DNA from: Apopatocola sp963618015
Lineage (GTDB): Bacteria > Bacillota > Clostridia > Oscillospirales > Oscillospiraceae
Length of the DNA stretch: 24,066 nt
Direction of reading: 5' to 3'
Assembly: GCA_963618015.1 (NCBI GenBank)
Contig: CAVEQS010000043.1
Coordinates: 1-24,066 of the forward strand
Shown: piece by piece, positions 1 through 8,004 of the stretch
Position numbering within the stretch: position 1 is the first letter of the stretch
Layout: each line of letters starts with the position of its first letter
Notes under the pieces: model-generated
Databases searched by the model: none
What the model was told of the DNA's origin: nothing
Seen by the model: only the letters and a program-made list of their open reading frames with translations
Program-made: the position numbers and the translations under genes

Positions 1-33
1 TCTTTTTCTATCCATAAGTGGAACTCTTTGTGT

Positions 34-63
34 CCACCGGCATAGCCGGTGGTTTTCTTTCTT
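34..63 (+). terminator. Rho-independent terminator of an upstream rightward gene
   Basis: An 8-bp stem (34-41 with 45-52) closes a 3-nt loop and is followed on the plus strand by a T-rich run, TTTTCTTTCTT. It most likely ends a rightward gene lying left of the window and faces the leftward operon that ends at 123. Confidence 0.75.
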
Positions 64-65
64 AT

Positions 66-105
66 GAAAAAGAATCTGCTGCCTTTCTATGAAAGGCAGC
101 AGATT
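66..105 (-). terminator. Rho-independent terminator of the leftward nine-gene operon
   Basis: A perfect 15-bp stem (73-87 with 91-105) has a 3-nt loop. Read on the minus strand it is followed by CTTTTTC. It lies 18 bp beyond the stop of the last gene of the leftward operon, so it is the natural transcript end. Confidence 0.85.
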
Positions 106-122
106 TCTGTGGTTATGAGAGA

Positions 123-1376
123 TCAGCCCTGATATTTTGCATAGATCTTGTTCGCCAGATCGCGGAACTGCTCCACGGTCAGGTTATGGGTCATCATGAT
201 CGCCATATCCTTCACCGCGACGTTCAGCTCCTTGACAAAGGCGTCGTTGTCGGTCGGAAGTCCCATCTCCTCGAGATAGTGGCGGATGGTCGCGCCGCCG
301 CTGCCCTTGCCGATGGTGTAGGTGATGTCCTTATGGCCGGTGAACGGGAAGCGGTACGGGAAGAGGATCAGCGGATCGACCTTCTTGATGCGCTCGAACC
401 AGCCGATCGGCAGACCGGATTCCATCTCGGCAATCACAGGGCCGATGATGCCCTTGTTCGGGCGGCAGTAGGTGTGCGCAAGATCCATAACGAACTCCGC
501 CGTGGAGCAGATCTTGCTGAAATCGATGCCGACATCCTGATCGTACATCATTTTGAGCGTCATGGCGACATCCTCGTAGGAGACGTTGCCCGCGCGCTCG
601 CCCATGGCGGCTACGGTCGTATGGAGCACATCCGCACCAGCCATAGCGGCCATCACGGTGTTCGCCGAGCCGATGCCGAAATCGTCATGGCCGTGGAACT
701 CGATTTTCTTGTCCGGGTAGCGCTCCTTCACGCTGCGAACCATTTTGTAAGCGCCCATCGGGTTGAGCGCGCCCATGGTGTCAACGCAGGCGAGAGCGTC
801 AAAGTAGCCGTGCTCGTTGACGGCGTCGATGAACTTTGTAGCATAGTCCCAGTCGGCGCGGGAGAAGTCGATAAGGAACAGCACAACATACAGGCCCTTT
901 TCGTGCGCCATGTTCGTCGCGTTGATCGCCGCGTCGATCGCCTTCTGGGTCTCCCAGCGGTAGCCGTACTTGATGAGCAGCTCGTTGGCCGGGATCTCCA
1001 TGACCACGCCCTTGACGCCGAGATCGGCGGCAAGCTGCGCGTCGGACGCCATGCAGCGGGCAAAGCAGAAGATATCCGACTTGAGATCGCGCTTGAGCAT
1101 CTCTTCGATCGCCTCGTAGTCGTCGCGGGACACCGCCGGCATGCCGGCCTCGATACGCTGCACGCCGAGCTCGGAGAGCTTTTCGGCAATGGCGACCTTC
1201 TGATCCTTCGTCAGCGCAACGCGGGACTGCTGCTCGCCGTCGCGGAGCGAAACATCGTGAAGGGCGATCTTGTCGGCAAAGTGCCACATTTCCTTGACGG
1301 AGGGGTCAAAGTTCCACGCGCTCGTGTACCACTGGTCATTCCGCCAGGGGGTCTTTTCGTACGTGTATTCGTCCAT
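123..1376 (-). CDS. Homocitrate/isopropylmalate synthase-like DRE-TIM enzyme
   Basis: This 417-residue protein belongs to the DRE-TIM metallolyase superfamily (HMGL-like domain), which makes or breaks carbon-carbon bonds next to a 2-oxoacid, usually with acetyl-CoA. The N-terminal motif LRDGEQ (44-49), the metal-binding FHGHDD (227-232, His228 and His230) and GERAGN (259-264) place it in the Claisen-condensing branch with homocitrate and 2-isopropylmalate synthases. The C-terminal LeuA regulatory domain is absent, so leucine-type feedback control is unlikely. It is the last gene of the leftward operon, 28 bp after the 2-hydroxyacid dehydrogenase, with GGAGAAG upstream of its ATG. No other leucine or lysine biosynthesis gene is nearby, and the catabolic context suggests a different substrate. 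Family assignment is firm; substrate and direction of reaction are unknown. A CoA-ester lyase role is possible. Confidence 0.8.
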   Translation of the reverse strand: MDEYTYEKTPWRNDQWYTSAWNFDPSVKEMWHFADKIALHDVSLRDGEQQSRVALTKDQKVAIAEKLSELGVQRIEAGMPAVSRDDYEAIEEMLKRDLKSDIFCFARCMASDAQLAADLGVKGVVMEIPANELLIKYGYRWETQKAIDAAINATNMAHEKGLYVVLFLIDFSRADWDYATKFIDAVNEHGYFDALACVDTMGALNPMGAYKMVRSVKERYPDKKIEFHGHDDFGIGSANTVMAAMAGADVLHTTVAAMGERAGNVSYEDVAMTLKMMYDQDVGIDFSKICSTAEFVMDLAHTYCRPNKGIIGPVIAEMESGLPIGWFERIKKVDPLILFPYRFPFTGHKDITYTIGKGSGGATIRHYLEEMGLPTDNDAFVKELNVAVKDMAIMMTHNLTVEQFRDLANKIYAKYQG

Positions 1377-1404
1377 TTTGCTTCTCCTTTACCGTTATTT
1401 TTTC

Positions 1405-2376
1405 TTAAAGTCCAAGTTCCTTTTTGTTGATAACGACGCGGTTTTCTCTGTCCTCGAGCGTGCGCACGACCTCGTCTGTGCTCTTATCCACGAGCTCCGG
1501 CAGAGACGCCATGGAGTAGTATGCCGCGTGCGGCGTGAGAAGAACGTTGTCCAGCTCCACCAGCGGGCTGTCGGTGCCAAGCGGTTCGGTCTCGAACACG
1601 TCGATGCTTGCCGCGCCGAGATGGCCGGAGCGGAGAGCTTCGATGAGCGCATCCGTATCCACCAGACCGCCGCGGGCGGTGTTGACGAACACCGCGCCGG
1701 GCTTCATCGCGGCAAAGGCGTCCGCATTGATGACATGGTACGTCTGCTTGTTCAGCGGCAGATGCAGCGACACGGCATCCGCGCAGGCAAAAACATTCTC
1801 CATCGTGAGCGCGTGCTTCACGCCGTTTTCTGCAAAGACACTGTCCGGCAGGAACGGGTCATACGCGACGACCTCCATACCGAACGCCTTCGCACGCACC
1901 GCCATTTTCTTTGCGATGGCGCCAAAGCCGATGAGGCCGAGCACCGCATGGCTCAGCCGCGGCACATTGCCCGCCTCGACGGCCTTCCAGACGCCCTGGT
2001 GCATGCGCTTGTTCAAGAGCGCGATGCGGCGCAGGCCGATAAGCGTGAGAGCAAACGTATGATCCGCCACCTCGTCGCGGCAGTAATCCGGGACATAGCA
2101 GACGGGGATGCCCTTCGCCGTGGCGGCTTCCACGTCGATGGTATCGACGCTGATGCCCGTGCGGAGGATCATTTCGCAGTTGGTGAGCGCGGCGATCACC
2201 TTATCGGTGACCTTGGCGAAGGAGTTTACGACGATGCTCGCGTCCGCGCCTTCGCGGATCAGCGTTTCCTCGTCCTGGGCGCTCGCAAACACCACCGTGC
2301 CGCCCGCGCCTTCGACCGCCGCGAGAAAGCCGTCATAGCTCGGCCAGGAGCGGTCGGTTACAAATACTTTTTTCAT
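1405..2376 (-). CDS. D-isomer specific 2-hydroxyacid dehydrogenase (CtBP/SerA-like)
   Basis: This 323-residue NAD-dependent enzyme interconverts a D-2-hydroxyacid and its 2-oxoacid. The Rossmann motif GLIGFGAIAK starts near 147, with Asp173 at the end of the second strand favouring NAD over NADP. The catalytic triad is visible: Arg235 in NTARGG, Glu264 in FETEP and His283 in TPHAA. The stretch RTGISVDTIDVEAA is typical of the phosphoglycerate dehydrogenase/CtBP branch. Length is normal and no ACT domain is present, so it is not a regulated SerA. It lies 12 bp after dctP in the leftward operon. The operon also carries an Ldh-family dehydrogenase of unrelated fold, so the two may handle opposite enantiomers of one substrate. 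The substrate cannot be named from sequence. Confidence 0.88.
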   Translation of the reverse strand: MKKVFVTDRSWPSYDGFLAAVEGAGGTVVFASAQDEETLIREGADASIVVNSFAKVTDKVIAALTNCEMILRTGISVDTIDVEAATAKGIPVCYVPDYCRDEVADHTFALTLIGLRRIALLNKRMHQGVWKAVEAGNVPRLSHAVLGLIGFGAIAKKMAVRAKAFGMEVVAYDPFLPDSVFAENGVKHALTMENVFACADAVSLHLPLNKQTYHVINADAFAAMKPGAVFVNTARGGLVDTDALIEALRSGHLGAASIDVFETEPLGTDSPLVELDNVLLTPHAAYYSMASLPELVDKSTDEVVRTLEDRENRVVINKKELGL

Positions 2377-2388
2377 GATGTTCCTTTC

Positions 2389-3444
2389 TCAGCCCTGCGT
2401 GCGCGCCAGCGCGTCGTTGAGAACCGCGGAGAATTCCGGATACTGCTCGGCCAGGCTTGCGCGGACAGACTCGGTCGCGTTGTACATCTCAGCAAACGCT
2501 TCCGGCTCAATGTCGATGAAGGTGCAGCCGGCGTCGGCCATGGTCTTTTTATAGGTCTCGACCATTTCCTCGCTGTAAACGCGGCAGGCCTGCACATACT
2601 TTTCGCAGCCGGCGTCAACGATCTCACGGAGATCATCGGGCAGGTTGTTGTAGAAATCAAGGTTCATCGAAAGGAACAGCGGCTGGATCTGGTGGTTGGT
2701 GTTGATGATATACTTCTGCTGTTCATAGAATCTCTGGCTGTAGATGAGCTCCAGCGGGTTCTCCTGCGCGTCAACGGTGCCCTGCTGCAGCGCGGTGTAG
2801 ACTTCGGTGAAGGCAAGCGGCGTGGGATTCGCGCCGAGCGCCGTCCAGAGCGCCATCGGTGTGGCGGATTCGATCACGCGGATCGTCATGCCCTTCATGT
2901 CGGCCATGGAGTGGATCTCGCGGTTGGCAGTCAGCGTGCGGAAGCCCTGGAAGGACATGCCCATATACTTGTAGTGCGCGGTGGCAAAGAGCTCGTTGAG
3001 CGTCGCAACGTACTGCTCGTCGGCGAAGAGGTTGTACACGTCGTCGGCGGTCTCAAACATGAACGGGCCGTCCAGAGCGGTGAGCTCCTTGACGAAATTG
3101 GTGTACTGGGTAAGGCCGGTGGACATCATGGTGCAGCTGCCCATCTGCGTGGATTCGAGCGCCTCGCGGTCGGAGCCGAGAACGCCGTTGAAAAGAAGCT
3201 GGACCTGCAGGCGGCCGTCCGACTCCTTTTCGACGTACTCTTTGAACGCCGTGGCGCCGGCATAGTCGCTGCACTGCTCGGAGCCGGTGTTGCCGATGAT
3301 GATGGTATAGGTTTCGCCGCCGGTCGTGGGAGCTGTGGTTTCATTGCCGGTCTGCGCCGGGGTCTCGGCGGGTGCGGCGGTGCCGCAGGCGGTCAGGGCA
3401 AAGAGCATTACGAGTGCCAGCGCGAGAGCAAGGATTCGTTTCAT
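2389..3444 (-). CDS. dctP: TRAP transporter solute-binding lipoprotein DctP
   Basis: This is the extracytoplasmic substrate-binding subunit of a TRAP transporter, 351 residues. A basic start, a hydrophobic stretch and the lipobox LTAC end at Cys20, so it should be lipid-anchored to the outer face of the membrane, as expected in a Gram-positive cell. A low-complexity Thr/Ala/Pro linker follows (21-43). Arg189 in the TIRV strand is the conserved residue that salt-bridges the ligand carboxylate in this family, and VYTALQQGTVDAQENP (215-230) is the classic DctP signature with Asn229. A carboxylate ligand is therefore expected, but its identity is not readable. The gene is 40 bp downstream of dctM, and the binding protein, large subunit and small subunit form a complete transporter. 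Confidence 0.93.
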   Translation of the reverse strand: MKRILALALALVMLFALTACGTAAPAETPAQTGNETTAPTTGGETYTIIIGNTGSEQCSDYAGATAFKEYVEKESDGRLQVQLLFNGVLGSDREALESTQMGSCTMMSTGLTQYTNFVKELTALDGPFMFETADDVYNLFADEQYVATLNELFATAHYKYMGMSFQGFRTLTANREIHSMADMKGMTIRVIESATPMALWTALGANPTPLAFTEVYTALQQGTVDAQENPLELIYSQRFYEQQKYIINTNHQIQPLFLSMNLDFYNNLPDDLREIVDAGCEKYVQACRVYSEEMVETYKKTMADAGCTFIDIEPEAFAEMYNATESVRASLAEQYPEFSAVLNDALARTQG

Positions 3445-3484
3445 CTGTCTTTCCTCCGTTTTTTGTTTGTTTTTTTCAGGGCGT

Positions 3485-4777
3485 TTATCCCAGAAGCAGC
3501 AGACTGATCTGAGGCACGAACGTGATCAGAAGCAGCGCTGCCAGGAACCAGACTATAAATTTCACCGCGTGGTGAGCGATCTCCAGCACGGGGATCTTCG
3601 TCATTGAGCTCGCCACGAAGAGGTTGACGCCGACCGGCGGCGTAACAAAGCCGATGGCAAGGTTGCACACCATGATAACGCCGAAATGCACCGGGCTCAT
3701 CCCAAGCGCGGACATGATCGGCATGAAGATCGGCACACAGATCAGGATGGCGGAGATGGCGTCCATCAGCATGCCGATGACGAGCAGGAACAGGTTGATG
3801 ATGAGCAGGATAGCGATCTTCGAATGGATCGCGCCCGTGATGGCGGAGGCGATCATCTGCGGTGCCTGAAGCATCGTCAGCACGCGGGCAAAGACCGTGG
3901 CGCTCGTCGCCACAAAAAGCATCGGCACAAGAGAGCTGACCGTGTCGCGGAGGATCTTGGGGATCTGCTGCACGGAGAGCGTTTTGTAGACGAACAGGCT
4001 CACGATCAGCGCATAGAACACCGAGACGCACGCCGCTTCCGTCGGCGTGGCAATGCCGCTGTAAATGCCGCCGAGAATGATGACCGGCGTGAGCAGGGCA
4101 AAGAAGCTGTCCTTGAATACGTTCCAGAAGCCGCGGTCGTGGAGCTGCTTATAGTTTGCCTGAAGCTTTTCCTTGTCCTCGCCGTGCTTCTTGCAGTAGA
4201 TATACGCGCAGATCATCAGGAACACACCGATCAGGATGCCGGGGAGGATGCCTGCGGTGAAGAGGTCGGCCACCGAGGTGTTGGCGCACTGGCCATACAT
4301 GACAAACGGTATGCTCGGCGGGATGATAACGCCGAGACCGCCGGCGACCGCCACGAGTGATGTTACGAACGTGCGGTCGTAGCCGAGCCGGACGAGCAGC
4401 GGGATCGTCATCGCGCCGATGGCTGCGACCGTGGCCGGGCCGGAGCCGGTGATCGCGCCGTAGAACAGGCAGCTTATGACCACCGCGATCGGGAGACCCG
4501 CCGTTTTATTGCCGACAAAATACGAGAAGAACGTGAAGAGCCGGTCGGAAATGCCGCCCTCCGCCATCAGGTTGCCGGAGAGGATGAAGAGCGGGATGGC
4601 GATGAGTACGAACGAGTCAAGCCCCGTCGTCATCGTGCGGAAGATAAAGCTCGCGTCGCACACGAGCGAGGGATTGGCTATCGAGGCCGAAGCGGACGCG
4701 GCGAGCAGCGCCGTTCCGATCGGGAGACTGAGGAACAGTCCGGCAAAGAAAATAATAAATACGATCCCGGTCGCCAT
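3485..4777 (-). CDS. dctM: TRAP transporter large permease subunit DctM
   Basis: The 430-residue integral membrane protein is the transport subunit of the TRAP system and is driven by an ion gradient. It is hydrophobic throughout, with about a dozen predicted membrane segments. The family signature GIATPTEAA falls near the middle, and the C-terminal part includes the conserved FVTPPVGVNLFV stretch. Its ATG at 4777 abuts the dctQ stop codon (TAAATG), with the ribosome site AAGGAGG inside the end of dctQ, so the two are translationally coupled. Length and domain order are normal, and no lesion is seen. Confidence 0.94.
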   Translation of the reverse strand: MATGIVFIIFFAGLFLSLPIGTALLAASASASIANPSLVCDASFIFRTMTTGLDSFVLIAIPLFILSGNLMAEGGISDRLFTFFSYFVGNKTAGLPIAVVISCLFYGAITGSGPATVAAIGAMTIPLLVRLGYDRTFVTSLVAVAGGLGVIIPPSIPFVMYGQCANTSVADLFTAGILPGILIGVFLMICAYIYCKKHGEDKEKLQANYKQLHDRGFWNVFKDSFFALLTPVIILGGIYSGIATPTEAACVSVFYALIVSLFVYKTLSVQQIPKILRDTVSSLVPMLFVATSATVFARVLTMLQAPQMIASAITGAIHSKIAILLIINLFLLVIGMLMDAISAILICVPIFMPIMSALGMSPVHFGVIMVCNLAIGFVTPPVGVNLFVASSMTKIPVLEIAHHAVKFIVWFLAALLLITFVPQISLLLLG

Positions 4778-5266
4778 TTACTTTTCCTCCTTCTCTTTCC
4801 GGCCGCCGAAAAGCAGCTTCACGTATTTTTCCGCGATGCGGAAAATCGTCAGCACAAAGCCGACCCACATCGAGCCGTACACCCAATACATGGGAACGCC
4901 TGTACTCGCGGCCTTCTGCCCCGTTGCGGCGAGCTTGGTGAGAACGCCGTAGCCCGGAATGAGAAGATAGACCGCCACCGCAAGAAGCGCAATGTCGCAC
5001 AGCACGGCAAACGGCTTTTCGAGCGGCTTTATGAGATTGGGCAGGATGTCCATGCGAAGATGGGCGTTATGCGTTGTGGCGTATGGGATGCCGAGCGCCG
5101 CCGCCCAGATGAACAGATACCGGCAGGTTTCGTCGCTCCAGGGGATGGAGGAATTGAAGAATGAGCGCATAATGATCTGCGCCATCATCAGGCACGAGAT
5201 CACGCAGATGATGATCGCGATCAGCGATTCTTCAAAGTGCTTGTCCAGCCATTTCAATACTTTCAT
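4778..5266 (-). CDS. dctQ: TRAP transporter small permease subunit DctQ
   Basis: The 162-residue membrane protein has four hydrophobic segments (roughly 15-35, 45-65, 88-108 and 128-148) and the family's conserved SDETCRYLFIWAAALG and HLRMDIL stretches. DctQ pairs with DctM to form the membrane part of the TRAP importer. The protein ends in a lysine/glutamate-rich cytoplasmic tail (GGRKEKEEK) whose codons also provide the ribosome site for dctM. It starts 7 bp after the stop of the Ldh-family dehydrogenase gene, consistent with one transcript. Confidence 0.92.
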   Translation of the reverse strand: MKVLKWLDKHFEESLIAIIICVISCLMMAQIIMRSFFNSSIPWSDETCRYLFIWAAALGIPYATTHNAHLRMDILPNLIKPLEKPFAVLCDIALLAVAVYLLIPGYGVLTKLAATGQKAASTGVPMYWVYGSMWVGFVLTIFRIAEKYVKLLFGGRKEKEEK

Positions 5267-5273
5267 ATGTCTC

Positions 5274-6353
5274 TCACTCCTTTATTCCGGCGAAAACATC
5301 GTCCGGCACGGAAAACCCGAGTTCCTCTGCCTTGCCGCAGAGATAATCGCGGGTCGTTTCCGGTATGGTCACGCCGGTACGGCAGGATCTCTCGTAGGCG
5401 ATATTCTCGATCTCGCCGGGATAATAGATGGTGTCCGTCTCCCGGCGCCTTTCGGCGCTGTGGAGATAGTCAATGAACCGACCGGCGCGCTCCCGGTACT
5501 CCGCGGCATCGCAGAAGCTGTTCACGTTGATCGCGAGGAAGCAGTGCGCCGTTTCGTTATTGACGTTCGTATCGGTGCTTTCCGCGAGGATCTCCGCCGC
5601 CGCGGCGCCGCCGGAGAGCATGGACGATACCATCTCCGCCATAACCGCGAGACCGAAGCCCTTATGCATCCCGACCGGGAGCGAAATGAATTTCAGAAAA
5701 TCATTGGCGAACGGATCGGTCGTCGGCTCGCCGTTTTCGTCGAGCCAGGCATTTTCCGGCATGGGCTTATTCAGCCGCCGGTACTCATGGATCTTTCCGA
5801 ACGCCATAACGCCGTTGGAAATATCCAGGCACATATCCTTTCCGTTGGCCGGAACAACAACCGAGATCGGGTTGTTGCCGATGACCGCACCGCGGCTCGC
5901 CGGGGCGGCCATAAGCGGTGGTGTGTTGCTTGTGACAAAGGCGATGACGTCGTCTCCCGCCATCTTCATGCCCCAGTATCCGCACGTGCCGTGATGGTTG
6001 GAGTTTCTCACCACGACCATGCCGAGACCGTTTTGCAGCGCTTTTTCCCGCGCCATGCGCGCGGCAAGCTCGCTTGCCACCGCGCCCGCAGCACGGTGAG
6101 CGTCGATCACGGCGGTCGTGGGGGTCTCCCGCGTGATCTCCGGCGTTCCGGCGCGGTCGATGGCCCCGCCGTCTGCCTGCGCCAGATACATATCCACGCG
6201 CACAACGCCATGGCTCCGCATCCCGCGCATGTCTGCGATCACAAGCTGTTCCGCTATGCAGCGGCTGTCGGCCGGACGGAAACCGCTGCGCGTGAATATT
6301 TCAGACACGAGATCCACAAGCGCTTCCTTCCGGCAGGTGACTTCTGCTGACAT
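5274..6353 (-). CDS. Ldh-family (malate/L-lactate/ureidoglycolate type) NAD(P) oxidoreductase
   Basis: This 359-residue protein belongs to the Ldh_2 family, whose members oxidise hydroxyacids such as malate, sulfolactate, ureidoglycolate or diketogulonate with NAD(P). His48 in RSHGVVRV matches the catalytic histidine of the family. Conserved blocks NSNHHG (117-122), GNNPISVVVPA and GMHKGFGLA are present. GGAGGAAAACCC precedes the ATG at 6353. It follows the DUF554 gene after 48 bp and precedes dctQ, so it probably acts on the imported acid. Because D-isomer dehydrogenases belong to a different fold, the pair with the enzyme at 1405-2376 could oxidise both enantiomers or invert one through the 2-oxoacid, as SlcC/ComC do for sulfolactate. 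No sulfolactate lyase is present here, so that exact substrate is not implied. Confidence 0.88.
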   Translation of the reverse strand: MSAEVTCRKEALVDLVSEIFTRSGFRPADSRCIAEQLVIADMRGMRSHGVVRVDMYLAQADGGAIDRAGTPEITRETPTTAVIDAHRAAGAVASELAARMAREKALQNGLGMVVVRNSNHHGTCGYWGMKMAGDDVIAFVTSNTPPLMAAPASRGAVIGNNPISVVVPANGKDMCLDISNGVMAFGKIHEYRRLNKPMPENAWLDENGEPTTDPFANDFLKFISLPVGMHKGFGLAVMAEMVSSMLSGGAAAAEILAESTDTNVNNETAHCFLAINVNSFCDAAEYRERAGRFIDYLHSAERRRETDTIYYPGEIENIAYERSCRTGVTIPETTRDYLCGKAEELGFSVPDDVFAGIKE

Positions 6354-6401
6354 GGGTTTTCCTCCTTTTCTTTTTCTATCTTTCTTTCTCTTTTAGGGAC
6401 G

Positions 6402-7100
6402 TTAGAAGATCATCCGCCACAAAACGGAAACGGGGAATATGAGCAGCAGCGCCGGCAGCGTATTCACCGCCTGCGCCTTCGTAAGGCGCAGGATGCGAAA
6501 GCCGATGATCAGCTCAATGATCCCGCCAACGGCGGTGAAATCACGGATCAGCTCGTCCGTCATCCACGGCATGATCGCCCGCGCGCAGAAAAAGAGCAGC
6601 AGCAAAACCGCCATTTGCGGCACGGCGATCACAGCGGTAAATTTGCCGAGGATGGTCGCAAAGATCAGCACCGTGAAAAAGTCCAGCACGGCTTTGCAGA
6701 GGATGGTCGTGGCGTCGCCGGTCATGGCCTCGTTCATCGCGCCGAAGATCCCCGTCCCGCTGCAGCAGCACAGGACAAGGAGCGTTGTGAACTGCGCCAT
6801 ATACGCCTCGTCCGGCTCGCTTTTCCGCACGAGCCGCCGGTTGAGCGCGGCAAACGCCCGGTCTACCCGCTCCTCCAGACGGAGAGCATGGCCAACCAGC
6901 GTTCCCAAAATCAGCGCCAGCACGACCGCGCCGAGCGTGTTCACCTTGACGATGAGCGTGATGCCGATCCCGATGGCCGCAAAGCCGAACACCTGCGTCA
7001 GGCTCTGCTTCAGATCGTCCGAAACTCTCGCGCCGAGCATTCCGCCGACGATGCCGCCGAGCGCCACCATGAGATTATCCGTCAGCACTCCGATCGGCAT
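6402..7100 (-). CDS. DUF554 family membrane protein
   Basis: The 232-residue protein is hydrophobic, with about six to seven membrane segments and several Gly-rich helices (GGIVGGMLGARV, ALILGTLVGHAL). The pattern, including the RLEERVDRAFAALNRRL segment and the GAMNEAMTGD loop, matches the DUF554 family (YdfK/YqgA-like), which has no established function. The ATG lies 4 bp after the phosphate butyryltransferase stop, with GGAGG inside the end of that gene, so expression is coupled to it. Its place between the Ptb/Buk pair and the dehydrogenase/TRAP genes makes transport or export of a pathway acid a reasonable but untested idea. Confidence 0.85.
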   Translation of the reverse strand: MPIGVLTDNLMVALGGIVGGMLGARVSDDLKQSLTQVFGFAAIGIGITLIVKVNTLGAVVLALILGTLVGHALRLEERVDRAFAALNRRLVRKSEPDEAYMAQFTTLLVLCCCSGTGIFGAMNEAMTGDATTILCKAVLDFFTVLIFATILGKFTAVIAVPQMAVLLLLFFCARAIMPWMTDELIRDFTAVGGIIELIIGFRILRLTKAQAVNTLPALLLIFPVSVLWRMIF

Positions 7101-7104
7101 GGCT

Positions 7105-8004
7105 TCACCTCCGGCACTGCATGACGGCCGTGAGAATGGAAAAGTACTTGTTCTCCGGCGTATCGGCGCGGCTCGTCATTACCAGCGGGACCTTCGGGCC
7201 GCACACGGCGCCCGCGCTGCGAAGATGGGCAAAAAACGTGAGGCTCTTGGTGAACACGTTGCCCGTGCAGAGATCCGGCATGATCAGTATGTCCGCTTTC
7301 CCCGCGGCGGGATGACAGATGCCCTTGTGCTCCGCCGCCGCTTCGCTCACGGCGTTATCAAGCGCGAACGGCCCGCCGACAATGCAGTCCTTCCAGTCCA
7401 TACCGGCAAGCGCCTGCGCGTCCAGCGTGCTGGGGATCTTCTCGCGCACGACCTCGACGGCGCTGATGACCGCCACTCTGGGCATCTCCACACCCAGCCG
7501 GTGCGCCAGCTCCACCGCGTTGCGGAGGATCTTTTCCTTCGCCGCGCAGTCCGGTGCGATGTTGATGGCGCAGTCGCTGATGAAAAGGAGTTTTTCCTTT
7601 TCCGGCCATTCGAGCACCGTTGTCTGGCTGAGGAGCGCTCCCTCCGGCACAAGGCCGTATTCCTTATTCAGCACCGCGCGCATGAAGCTCGCCGTCTGCA
7701 TGAGTCCCTTCATCGGGATGTCCGCCTCACCGCCGCGCACCATCTGCATGGCGCGGTTGGCGGACTCTTCCTCCGAGGCGGTCTCCTCGATGCGGTAATC
7801 CTCCTCCCGCTCGCCGAGCTCGGCGAGGATCGCGCGGATCTCCGCGGCGTTTCCCAGCAGTATCGCGTCAATCACGCCGCGGCGGCGCGCCGTCACAACG
7901 GCGCTGAGCGCTTCGTGGTCGGCCGCGCTGGCAAGCACCAGTCTTTTGCGTCCCGCTGCTTCGGAGAGGATGCTCTGTTCGATCTCTTCAAACGTTTTAT
8001 ACAT
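7105..8004 (-). CDS. ptb: Phosphate butyryltransferase (phosphate acyltransferase)
   Basis: The 299-residue enzyme moves an acyl group from CoA to phosphate, giving acyl phosphate for the partner kinase. The C-terminal half shows the phosphate acetyl/butyryltransferase pattern: a GLVPEGALLSQTTVLEWP stretch, IAPDCAAKEKILRNAVELA, the ADILIMPDLCTGNVFTKSL block and a final PLVMTSRADT. Length (about 300) fits Ptb better than Pta. I chose the ATG at 8004 over an upstream TTG because it overlaps the butyrate kinase stop by 8 nt (ATGTATAA), a usual coupling arrangement, and resembles family N-termini. Acyl specificity is not readable; butyryl, isobutyryl, isovaleryl or valeryl-CoA are all used in the family. 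Confidence 0.88.
   Translation of the reverse strand: MYKTFEEIEQSILSEAAGRKRLVLASAADHEALSAVVTARRRGVIDAILLGNAAEIRAILAELGEREEDYRIEETASEEESANRAMQMVRGGEADIPMKGLMQTASFMRAVLNKEYGLVPEGALLSQTTVLEWPEKEKLLFISDCAINIAPDCAAKEKILRNAVELAHRLGVEMPRVAVISAVEVVREKIPSTLDAQALAGMDWKDCIVGGPFALDNAVSEAAAEHKGICHPAAGKADILIMPDLCTGNVFTKSLTFFAHLRSAGAVCGPKVPLVMTSRADTPENKYFSILTAVMQCRR

Noticed and set aside
1270..3507. 745-codon plus-strand open frame opposite the 2-hydroxyacid dehydrogenase and dctP
   Set aside because: It is antisense to two clear genes, is rich in Arg, His and Val as GC-rich shadow frames are, and shows no family motif.
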